From positions 304 to 13,710 of the forward strand of contig JASMAJ010000007.1 in NCBI GenBank assembly GCA_030754395.1: a stretch of 13,407 bases of DNA. The letters run 5' to 3'. The DNA is from Candidatus Thalassarchaeaceae archaeon (GTDB lineage: Archaea; Thermoplasmatota; Poseidoniia; Poseidoniales; Thalassarchaeaceae). Both the position numbers and the translations under genes were made by a program. Under the pieces are notes generated by a model that saw only the letters and a list, made by a program, of their open reading frames with translations, made no database searches and was not told the DNA's origin. Below, in pieces: positions 6,801-13,170 of the stretch. Within the stretch, counting starts at the first letter, position 1. Every line of letters starts with the position of its first letter.

Positions 6801-7684
6801 ATCAACCAATCTGGATTTGAAAACCCAGTTAATTCTTCCAAAAGCGAAAGGTCCGCATTCACCTTTTCAGCTAGAAGCACTCGTTGTTGATTGGTAATTT
6901 CTCGCTTTTCAGGCGCTTTACTAGATATCAGTGGTAATTTATACACATTCACACCCTTTCTTTGCAACCATCTTACAATTGGCCTTTTCACAAAATTAGG
7001 TAACAAATTTGCGACACCACGGAATAGGCGGCCGAATAGAGTGATTGGGCGGCGATCAGAAGCAACATTTGCGTTGTGTACTATATCTAAATCGAAAGAA
7101 TAATCATCAACACCAATATGTTCACAAATTTCTTTCAAAACCTCCAACGGTTCCTTTCTCATTCTCTTTGCCTCAATAATTAATAGTGAATCCAAATCAA
7201 AAAATTCCAACCACTTTGAGATTGAAGACCCATAAAGAGTATCACAATACAATCGAGGATCTCCCCAAGCCCTCTCAAAATCACCCCAATCTTCATTATT
7301 CGCCTTATCTTCCTCAGTTTCTGTAATCATATTCCAATGAGAAATCGTGCGACTGACAGGCTCTCGGAGAGAAATAACCAATTTTGCGCCAGGCCAAAAT
7401 TCACTAATTCTCTGCGGAGCTATTGGGCATGCTAATGCGTGAATCGAACAATCCATCCGTAAACCCTCTTCTACAAAACAGCCTGCATATTTTTCCCAAT
7501 CTGGTTGTATATTTTCCCTACGAAACGTCCCTTTATGTGTGGCAATAATGTTAGGTTCCTTCGGTTCAGAAACACAAATACCAGGGTGTTGGGAAAGCGC
7601 ATCTGCTAACCAAGTAGTACCCGCTTTGGGTGCGCCCAGAAGAAAAGCACCAACTTCAGGGATCATTGACGGCGCACTCTCCAT
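6791..7684 (-). CDS. PAPS-dependent sulfotransferase
   Basis: This 297-aa protein belongs to the Sulfotransfer_1/3 group and should move a sulfuryl group from PAPS to an unknown acceptor. The 5'-phosphosulfate loop LGAPKAGTTWL lies at residues 16-26, with K20 as the key lysine. The 3'-phosphate-binding segment LVISLREPVSRTISHW follows at 102-117, with R107 and S111. The rest fits the fold: a late EPLEVLKEICEHIG helix and a basic C-terminal third. There is no signal peptide or membrane helix, so it acts in the cytoplasm, perhaps on a lipid, glycan precursor or small molecule. The ATG at 7684 or at 7666 (residue 7) may start it. It diverges from the APS kinase fusion across 66 bp and converges with cysQ, sandwiched between the genes that make PAPS and remove PAP. 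Confidence 0.9.
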   Translation of the reverse strand: MESAPSMIPEVGAFLLGAPKAGTTWLADALSQHPGICVSEPKEPNIIATHKGTFRRENIQPDWEKYAGCFVEEGLRMDCSIHALACPIAPQRISEFWPGAKLVISLREPVSRTISHWNMITETEEDKANNEDWGDFERAWGDPRLYCDTLYGSSISKWLEFFDLDSLLIIEAKRMRKEPLEVLKEICEHIGVDDYSFDLDIVHNANVASDRRPITLFGRLFRGVANLLPNFVKRPIVRWLQRKGVNVYKLPLISSKAPEKREITNQQRVLLAEKVNADLSLLEELTGFSNPDWLIQP

Positions 7685-7701
7685 GGCCCCCCCTCACCCC
7701 C

Positions 7702-7711
7702 TTTAGATATA
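7702..7711. promoter_or_regulatory. Possible shared TATA element in the sulfotransferase / APS kinase divergent promoter
   Basis: TTTAGATATA lies in the 66-nt gap between the divergent genes. On the plus strand it is about 45 nt before the ATG at 7751. On the minus strand the TATATCTA reading is about 24 nt from the sulfotransferase start at 7684, which would suit a leaderless message. Shared use by both genes is inference. Confidence 0.4.
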
Positions 7712-7750
7712 GGAATTCACACTTTCATAAGACCCCAAGAGTCCGTCGGA

Positions 7751-8680
7751 ATGAAATACAGGCCTTATTTCGCCCGAGTCCCGGAAGGTGTAATGATGGG
7801 CAACAAGGTAGTTTGGTTTACTGGGCTTTCAGGAGCAGGAAAGACAACAATTGCTATGGCAGCAGCAGACAGATTTGGCTGTGAAGTACTAGATGGTGAC
7901 ACGATTAGAGACTTTTTCGCAAATTCCGATTTCAGTCGTGAAGGCCGTGAAAGACACCTTCTTGGCATAGCTAAGATGGCAAATATGATCTCAAAGCACA
8001 CAGATGTTCTTTGTTCATTCATCACCCCCTACGAAGACGTGAGAGAGAAAATTCTCGAAATCCTCCCAGATAATGCAGTTATGGTGCATGTATCCACATC
8101 TCTTGAGGTATGTGAGGACAGAGATGTGAAGGGCCTGTACGCAAAGGCACGCACCGGCGAAATAACCAATTTCACAGGAATCAGCGACCCTTTCGACGAA
8201 CCAAAGTGCGCACACATCACACTAGATTCTAGTGGTAGTGAAGGAAACTCAGTCGACGATATGGTTGAGCAACTCGCTCACCTATTTGAGAAGCCCAAGG
8301 CAGTTCTTCTCCCTGGCCGCTGGCAACCTCTACATGTTGGCCATGAATGGCTTATCCAAAGAGAGTTAGACCAAGGAAAGAGTGTAGTTGTAGGTATCAG
8401 GAACACTCCCGTATCGGATTCAGACCCATTCTCAACAGATGTTCGAAAGAGAATGATTGAGCACAGGTATGCCGACGAAGATGTTGAGGCATGGGTTATG
8501 CCAGATATCGAAGCAATCTCTTACGGCCGAAAGGTGGGTTACGATCTTCGTGAGGCCGATGATATTCCTCCAGAAGTGTTCGCAGTATCTGCAACGGGCG
8601 TTCGTGGAGGAAACAGAGCGAACGTCTCAGAACGAGTCATGGAATTCATGATTTCGGAAGGTATTTGGGACGGCGAATGA
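7751..8680 (+). CDS. Fusion of adenylylsulfate (APS) kinase with an HxGH nucleotidyltransferase domain
   Basis: This 309-aa protein has two domains. The first (about 17-180) is APS kinase, which phosphorylates APS to PAPS with ATP. It shows the P-loop GLSGAGKTT at 25-33, LDGDTIRDFF, SDFSREGRER, FITPYEDVR, and the family's KGLYAKARTGEITNFTGI segment. The second (about 184-309) is a cytidylyltransferase-like Rossmann domain with GRWQPLHVGH (HxGH at 195-198), DPFSTDVRKRMI, and SATGVR (S280-x-T-x-x-R285), closest in look to NMN adenylyltransferases. The usual ATP sulfurylase motifs are not seen. Start choices are the ATG at 7751 or ATGs at 7793/7796 after GGAAGGTG; family similarity begins near 7796. 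Together with the sulfotransferase and cysQ it makes PAPS for local sulfation. The second domain's substrate is unknown. Confidence 0.9.
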   Translation: MKYRPYFARVPEGVMMGNKVVWFTGLSGAGKTTIAMAAADRFGCEVLDGDTIRDFFANSDFSREGRERHLLGIAKMANMISKHTDVLCSFITPYEDVREKILEILPDNAVMVHVSTSLEVCEDRDVKGLYAKARTGEITNFTGISDPFDEPKCAHITLDSSGSEGNSVDDMVEQLAHLFEKPKAVLLPGRWQPLHVGHEWLIQRELDQGKSVVVGIRNTPVSDSDPFSTDVRKRMIEHRYADEDVEAWVMPDIEAISYGRKVGYDLREADDIPPEVFAVSATGVRGGNRANVSERVMEFMISEGIWDGE

Positions 8681-8786
8681 ATTACCGAAGCCATCTTTAA
8701 GTTGACTTTTGCCGACCAAATGTTATGTTTTGGTTGCTTGAACTGTTGGGCTTCGTAGCAGACATTGGCACTTTCTTACATTTCAT

Positions 8787-8981
8787 GTGGAAGCAGTGAG
8801 AGAGGAGTTGAAAGGAAAACCACAAGAAACCAAATTCGTTTCAATCAACAATAATTGTTCTATTGATGGTTGTAATGCTATGAGGTATGAAGAATCCATA
8901 TATTGTTTGAGGCACAAACCAAGCAAGGAATCCAAAGAAGAAACTGAGCAAGAAGAAAACTGGTGGAGTGACGGAGAATAA
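8787..8981 (+). CDS. Small zinc-finger-like protein
   Basis: This is a possible protein of up to 64 aa from a GTG at 8787; a GTG at 8796 and a TTG at 8808 (after GAGAGGAG) are other starts. The centre has C24-x4-C29-x10-C40-x2-H43, a treble-clef-like metal site seen in many short zinc-binding segments beside HNH nucleases and in phage proteins. The C-terminal third is strongly acidic (KEETEQEENWW). Its last 14 bases overlap the start of prefoldin alpha, suggesting co-transcription. The Cys/His spacing argues for a real gene, but the weak start and short length keep it uncertain. The 106 nt between 8680 and this gene show no other clear feature. Confidence 0.55.
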   Translation: MEAVREELKGKPQETKFVSINNNCSIDGCNAMRYEESIYCLRHKPSKESKEETEQEENWWSDGE

Positions 8982-9576
8982 CCATTCTCAGAACCGAAAA
9001 TCCACACCAATTCCCAGCGACGGCTTCATTGCACCCTATACACCCCCCGGCTCAATGAGTGCACCAGACAGGGCCGAGCTGCAGCAAATCGCGCAGTTGG
9101 TTGAGATGAATCGAGAACGCCTTCAAGCGCTCGAGCAGCAAGTCCACCGCCTTGAGGAAGTTCGCCTAGAACAAGTAAGAGCAATCATGTCCTTAGAAGC
9201 AATTCCAGAGGACGGGGTATCAGATGTTATGATTCCACTTGGCGGGGGCGTCCAAATAATTGCAGATGTATCTGCAGAAGCGGGTGCTGTGGTTGACATA
9301 GGTAGTGGAATACAGGCTGAGCGCACAAGAGCCGAAGCACTAGAAATGCTAAATTCCCGAAATCAAGAATTAATGCAGTTAATGGATCAAATGAAAACAG
9401 AATTTGATGAAACGGAGAAGGTAGTTTTAGATCTCGCAAATCAATTTAATGACGGCGTCGCAACTCTTCAAGAAGACGCAACAGAAGAAGCACCCCCGTC
9501 CCCTTCACAAACTGAAACCCCTTCCCCGAAACGCCGTCGCAGGAAGCGCGGCACAGATCTTACTTTGGATGACTAG
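8968..9576 (+). CDS. pfdA: Prefoldin alpha subunit with extended tails
   Basis: This 202-aa protein is the alpha subunit of prefoldin (GimC), the jellyfish-shaped holdase that carries unfolded proteins to the thermosome. From residue 30 it shows AELQQIAQLVEMNRERLQALEQQ, the first coiled-coil helix, then an alternating beta segment (SDVMIPLGGGVQIIADVS, AGAVVDIGSGIQ), then the second helix to about residue 165. Archaeal alpha subunits are usually about 140-150 aa; this one adds up to 29 residues in front (a GTG start at 8968; an ATG at 9055 gives the short form) and about 35 behind, ending in proline-rich sequence and a basic run K188-R194. FtsY lies two genes on, the common archaeal pairing. 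The family call is strong; the tail's role is unknown. Confidence 0.88.
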   Translation: MTENNHSQNRKSTPIPSDGFIAPYTPPGSMSAPDRAELQQIAQLVEMNRERLQALEQQVHRLEEVRLEQVRAIMSLEAIPEDGVSDVMIPLGGGVQIIADVSAEAGAVVDIGSGIQAERTRAEALEMLNSRNQELMQLMDQMKTEFDETEKVVLDLANQFNDGVATLQEDATEEAPPSPSQTETPSPKRRRRKRGTDLTLDD

Positions 9577-9580
9577 GTGA
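9575..9580 (+). promoter_or_regulatory. Ribosome binding site for the membrane protein at 9585
   Basis: AGGTGA overlaps the prefoldin stop codon and lies four bases before the ATG at 9585. It fixes that start and implies translational coupling with prefoldin. Confidence 0.7.
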
Positions 9581-9584
9581 TTGA

Positions 9585-9974
9585 ATGGGTTTCGTATTCA
9601 GAATATTTATGAAAAATATATTTGCTTTCGTAGGAAAACACATTTCTTCGATTATATCATTTATTTTTGCAGCATTCAAAGGAATGCCTGCCCGAGTGGG
9701 GTTAGCAATAATTGGTTCAATTCTATTGATAATCTCTTTTTCAGGGGGCTTATTGTGGGGATTCTTTTCAGCTAATTTCTATAATGAAAATTTACGATAT
9801 GCAATTGAGCACTCACTAACTCCTCTTCTGATTACTGTGATTATTTGGATTTGTATTGCGACTTTCTTACCAAGTCTTGAGCGGCAACATACGAAAACCG
9901 AAGAACCCGAACAACAAACAATCGAAGAGGATGGCTTAGAGGGTGCCGAAGCAGTCGAGGAAAGTGATTCCTGA
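9585..9974 (+). CDS. Small two-helix membrane protein between prefoldin and FtsY
   Basis: I do not recognise this 129-aa protein. It has an amphipathic or hydrophobic N-terminus (MGFVFRIFMKNIFAFVGK...), then two membrane helices around VGLAIIGSILLIISFSGGLLWGFF (about 38-61) and LTPLLITVIIWICIATFL (about 78-95), and a highly acidic cytoplasmic tail of about 35 residues. It has a strong ribosome binding site, and its TGA overlaps the FtsY ATG (TGATG at 9972-9976), so it is translated with FtsY. A role in membrane docking or insertion near the SRP receptor is an attractive guess from position alone. Confidence 0.78.
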   Translation: MGFVFRIFMKNIFAFVGKHISSIISFIFAAFKGMPARVGLAIIGSILLIISFSGGLLWGFFSANFYNENLRYAIEHSLTPLLITVIIWICIATFLPSLERQHTKTEEPEQQTIEEDGLEGAEAVEESDS

Positions 9975-11269
9975 TGGGATTATTTGACCGTTTCAAAAAA
10001 CGCACAGAAGAAGCTGTTGAGGAAGAAGAATTCACAGTTGAAGAGGACACAATTGAGGCCGAAGAAGCCTTGATTCAGCGCCGAAAAATGCTGGACGCAA
10101 TCGATTGGGCAAAGAACATCACACCACCTCCACCACCACCTGGGTTTGAGCAATTTCAAGAGGAAGTGGAAGAGAAATGGGACGAGTTAGTTGAAGATTT
10201 ACCCGACGACCCATTCAGTGCACCTCTTGATAAAAAAGCCCGGAAGAAAGCCGAAAGAGAAGCAGTAATTGCTACGTCAGAACAATCCCAAGAAGAGAAA
10301 GAAACACCCTCGTACGATCGGATGAAAAGCACGACGGGGCGGACTCTAGTGTCTAATGAACCATCTTCTTTCAAAGTAGACATGGATGAATTGGAAGTAA
10401 AGAAAGGAGGAAAAATAATCGCCGCTTCAAAAACTCTAGATTCTATATTTGAGGAATTAGAGACAGATTTGCTGATGGCAGATATGGGCCACGATGCGGT
10501 AATGGATGTGATGACAACCCTTCGAGCCTCCATTATCGGGGCTCGGATAAATAGGAAAGCAGACCTCTCGGAAGTAATAGATCAAGCTCTTAGAAATGCA
10601 TTACTTACCCTTCTAGAAGCAGGATATTGGAACTTCGATAAGACAGTCAAATCCTTTGCCGAGCAAGGAAAACCAGTGTCGATAATGATGGTCGGCGTTA
10701 ATGGAACTGGAAAAACAACCACTTCAGCAAAAATAGCTCACCGCCTCAAACAAAACGGGTATTCAGTGGTTCTAGCAGCAGCCGACACGTTCAGAGCCGG
10801 AGCAATCGATCAGTTAGCCGTTCACGCCGAGCGCCTAGGGGTTCGCTGTATACGTAGCCAAAGAGGAGGAGATGCAGCCGCAGTAGCTCGAGATGCGTTT
10901 GAGAGTGCGAAGGCGCGTGGAGAAGATGTAGTAATCATCGACACCGCAGGTAGAATGCAGAACAAAACCAACCTAATGGAGGAACTTCGCAAGGTTCACA
11001 GAGTCACAAGACCTCATTTAGTCCTCTTCGTCGCAGACGCACTTGCAGGAAATGATGCGGTAGTTCAAGCGAAGGAATTCCAGAGAATGCTAAGTTTTGA
11101 TGGCGCAGTTCTCTGTAAGTTAGACACGGATGCAAAAGGCGGAGCCGCCCTTTCAATTTCTCATGCAACAGGCCGTCCAATTGTACTTGCAGGTGTAGGC
11201 CAAGGCTACGATGATTTACGGGATTTCGACCCAGATTGGTTACTAAATTCCATTCTATCGGATGAATGA
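9974..11269 (+). CDS. ftsY: Signal recognition particle receptor FtsY
   Basis: This 431-aa SRP GTPase docks ribosome-SRP complexes at the membrane for co-translational insertion. It has an acidic, proline-containing A region (about 1-130, with a run of prolines near residue 52-58), an N four-helix domain, and the G domain. GTPase motifs are GVNGTGKTT at 241-249, DTFRAGA in the SRP insertion box, DTAGRM at 323-328, CKLD at 381-384 (usually TKLD), and GVGQGYDDLRDFDPDWLL near the C-terminus, the FtsY-type ending. Length is long for archaeal FtsY because of the A region. It begins inside the stop of the upstream membrane protein, and its last 8 bases overlap the longest reading of the next gene. 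The identity is secure. Confidence 0.96.
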   Translation: MGLFDRFKKRTEEAVEEEEFTVEEDTIEAEEALIQRRKMLDAIDWAKNITPPPPPPGFEQFQEEVEEKWDELVEDLPDDPFSAPLDKKARKKAEREAVIATSEQSQEEKETPSYDRMKSTTGRTLVSNEPSSFKVDMDELEVKKGGKIIAASKTLDSIFEELETDLLMADMGHDAVMDVMTTLRASIIGARINRKADLSEVIDQALRNALLTLLEAGYWNFDKTVKSFAEQGKPVSIMMVGVNGTGKTTTSAKIAHRLKQNGYSVVLAAADTFRAGAIDQLAVHAERLGVRCIRSQRGGDAAAVARDAFESAKARGEDVVIIDTAGRMQNKTNLMEELRKVHRVTRPHLVLFVADALAGNDAVVQAKEFQRMLSFDGAVLCKLDTDAKGGAALSISHATGRPIVLAGVGQGYDDLRDFDPDWLLNSILSDE

Positions 11270-12011
11270 GCCAACCGCGTCTTTCATCAACAACCCCTCA
11301 CGTGTCAGGCTGAATATGTCCGAGGAGCAGCCAAAGACGGCCCTCATCGTTGTGGGCAATCCGATAGTTGAGGGCCAACTAAAGAGGGCCTTAAGGAAAA
11401 GAGGATATTCATCTACAATTTCTCAAGATGGCGACAGCGCAGTCGACCAGTATGTGCAACTGAATCCAGACATAGTATTCCTTGCTCTTGACATCCCCAC
11501 GCTCGACGGACACCTTACTGCTTTGGAAATGAGGGAATCAGATAGCAAGGCCCGTGTTGTATTTGTGAGTAGTAAGGGAAGACTAGCGAAGGCAGAAGAT
11601 GCAGCATATTCATCCGGTTCTGTAGGCGTTTTAGTCACACCAATAACAGAATCAACCATCGAAGAAGTATGGGCTAATTGGATGGGTAAAATCCCAGAAG
11701 CCCCCGGTCTTTCAGATTTAGACGCACTCTATCCAGCATCAGATGAACCAACCCCCCCTCCTCTTCCAGAGATGCCGATGATGCCAGGATTACCGCCACT
11801 TCCTAGTGACGAAATTCAGTTACCACAAATACCAACAGTTTCTGTGACTGAATTCACACCCCCTCCTAAACCGAAAAAGAAGAGATGGGGTTTGCGTATT
11901 TTCCTACTATTGGTATTAGCAGGCGGCGGTGTAGGAGGAGCTCATTATGCCGAACTCCTTGATCTAAATTCTTACTTAGATGAAATCAAAGAACTCCTTG
12001 ATCTAACATAA
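11262..12011 (+). CDS. Membrane-anchored pseudo-receiver (response-regulator-like) protein
   Basis: This 249-aa protein (or 231 aa from the ATG at 11316, directly before the fold) has an N-terminal CheY-like domain at about 25-140, a proline-rich linker (about 144-204), a KKKR basic patch and one membrane helix (about 210-229), then a short acidic tail. It would be tail-anchored with the receiver in the cytoplasm. The receiver is degenerate: the acidic pair after the first strand is G32-N33, the phospho-acceptor position in PDIVFLALDIPTLDG aligns to A75, and the lysine before the last proline is T126. Only the serine of VVFVSS remains. It is therefore unlikely to be phosphorylated in the normal way and may act as a protein-binding module. 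It overlaps the ftsY end, so co-expression is likely. Confidence 0.82.
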   Translation: MNEPTASFINNPSRVRLNMSEEQPKTALIVVGNPIVEGQLKRALRKRGYSSTISQDGDSAVDQYVQLNPDIVFLALDIPTLDGHLTALEMRESDSKARVVFVSSKGRLAKAEDAAYSSGSVGVLVTPITESTIEEVWANWMGKIPEAPGLSDLDALYPASDEPTPPPLPEMPMMPGLPPLPSDEIQLPQIPTVSVTEFTPPPKPKKKRWGLRIFLLLVLAGGGVGGAHYAELLDLNSYLDEIKELLDLT

Positions 12012-12019
12012 TCAGACAA

Positions 12020-12250
12020 TCAAGGTTCCTTGATTTCGATAGCCGGAACCTGACTAACAATCACACTTCCTGGTGGAGCGTCTGTGACCACTTTCATGCT
12101 GATTGAACTATCTGTAAGCAAATCCTCATCTCCAGATAACAACCGAAGACCAATCCGCCATCTTTTGACAAATTCTCGTAAAAAAATTAAGCCAAGACAT
12201 CCTAAAACGACGAAAATAATTACTCCATTAATAAGCGAATTAAAATCCAT
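12020..12250 (-). CDS. Small single-helix membrane protein
   Basis: I do not recognise this 76-aa protein. It has an N-terminal membrane helix (about residues 8-25, LINGVIIFVVLGCLGLIF) followed by a basic REFVKRWRIGLR stretch, which puts the remaining 45 residues in the cytoplasm. Its ATG directly follows the TGA of the orotidine decarboxylase gene with no gap, and GAGG lies six bases before it, so the two form an operon. The C-terminus ends 8 bases from the convergent pseudo-receiver gene. No functional motif is visible. Confidence 0.65.
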   Translation of the reverse strand: MDFNSLINGVIIFVVLGCLGLIFLREFVKRWRIGLRLLSGDEDLLTDSSISMKVVTDAPPGSVIVSQVPAIEIKEP

Positions 12251-13078
12251 TCAATCCCTCATTAATAGTGCCTGAAATGAGACTTCAGCATATTCCTTCG
12301 CCGCCGCAATCGGATCATCTACACCATGAATTCCCGAACCGACAATAATTGAATCAGAACCAGCGAGCACAGCATCCTTAGGATGCCCGTATCTTTGCCC
12401 CATCGTCCCTGAGCCCACAGCTAAGTTAACACCAGGGGTCCAAATCATCTGGCCAGTACCAACTTTATTTCTAAGCGCAGCGACTTCAGTAGCGGAACTC
12501 CCGTTACCGATGTAGCCAATGACATGAGGAGAGCCTCGGCCTGTTTCTATTGTGTCAGTGGTATAATCAGAATTTAGGAGATTTCCGCTACTCGACATTT
12601 GAGCTAGAAGAAGAACTCCACCTATCCTTTCCACATCAGCCCAGCCGGCTGCGATACCATCAACAATATCTGGCCCAGAAATTCTGTGTGCAGTGACAAT
12701 ATCTGCCCAAGAACGGATATCGTGCGCACCCGCCATTTGTTGTCGAGATACCTTCCCAATATCTGCAAATTTTCTATCTTCAAATAATAGTAAATCGTGT
12801 TGCTGCGCGGCATCAACGAGCCGTTGCCAACTCTCTCTTGAAAAATCATCAACCATGTCCGCGTGTGTCTTCAAAGCAGCGATATGCGGCCCTACTGAAT
12901 TGACTAAATCGACTAATTCGCCAACAGTTCTCATATCTGCCGCGAGACATACGAGAGACTGCTTACGAACCGCGGTTTCCATGTATCGGTGAGCTAATGG
13001 ATTAGCACAGTCAGACCACCGCGCCCCCCACACCTCTTGCGGTTGCATCGGAACTATCCGCAGTCCAAGGTATCTCAA
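12251..13078 (-). CDS. pyrF: Orotidine 5'-phosphate decarboxylase, URA3-like
   Basis: This 275-aa TIM-barrel enzyme turns OMP into UMP, the last step of de novo pyrimidine synthesis. The active site is clear: ALKTH with K70, FEDRKFADIG with D101, K103 and D106, and the phosphate loop residues in TPGVNLAVGSGTMGQRYG and GSDSIIVGSGI near the C-terminus. Several stretches (LLFEDRKFADIGK, WADI..AH, SSSGNL, VIGYI) look like the fungal URA3 type and not the shorter usual archaeal form, including an N-terminal NPLAHRYM segment before the first strand. The longest reading starts with TTG at 13078 after GAGGGAAAGG; an ATG at 13048 (residue 11) is a good alternative and keeps the N-terminal segment. It is divergent from the purS-like gene and is followed by a small membrane protein. 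Confidence 0.92.
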   Translation of the reverse strand: MRYLGLRIVPMQPQEVWGARWSDCANPLAHRYMETAVRKQSLVCLAADMRTVGELVDLVNSVGPHIAALKTHADMVDDFSRESWQRLVDAAQQHDLLLFEDRKFADIGKVSRQQMAGAHDIRSWADIVTAHRISGPDIVDGIAAGWADVERIGGVLLLAQMSSSGNLLNSDYTTDTIETGRGSPHVIGYIGNGSSATEVAALRNKVGTGQMIWTPGVNLAVGSGTMGQRYGHPKDAVLAGSDSIIVGSGIHGVDDPIAAAKEYAEVSFQALLMRD

Positions 13079-13101
13079 GCCTTTCCCTCAACGACCCGTC
13101 T

Positions 13102-13116
13102 CAGGCCTACGGCCTG
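13102..13116. promoter_or_regulatory. Inverted repeat in the pyrF / purS divergent region
   Basis: CAGGCC-TAC-GGCCTG has six-base perfect arms around TAC. It lies in the 92-nt gap between divergent pyrimidine and purine genes. The AGGC...GCCT ends recall the palindrome before the purine permease (1144-1157). It may be an operator; this is inference. Confidence 0.4.
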
Positions 13117-13159
13117 CACCGGTTGTTTCATTGAATGTACGCGGCGGCAGACACACACC

Positions 13160-13164
13160 GAGGT
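13160..13164 (+). promoter_or_regulatory. Ribosome binding site for the purS-like gene
   Basis: GAGGT lies six bases before the ATG at 13171. It supports that start for the gene that runs off the window. Confidence 0.55.
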
Positions 13165-13170
13165 TAGCCA

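Noticed and set aside
7751..8680. Reading the second domain of the kinase fusion as ATP sulfurylase
   Set aside because: The domain has the HxGH and SxTxxR motifs of small nucleotidyltransferases and about 125 residues. It is too short for ATP sulfurylase, and its typical motifs are not seen.
11262..12011. Active two-component response regulator
   Set aside because: The key acidic, phospho-acceptor and lysine positions are replaced, and there is no output DNA-binding domain or histidine kinase nearby.
12693..12992. Plus-strand 99-aa frame rich in Ser and Cys
   Set aside because: It is the antisense shadow of pyrF, whose active-site motifs are clear.
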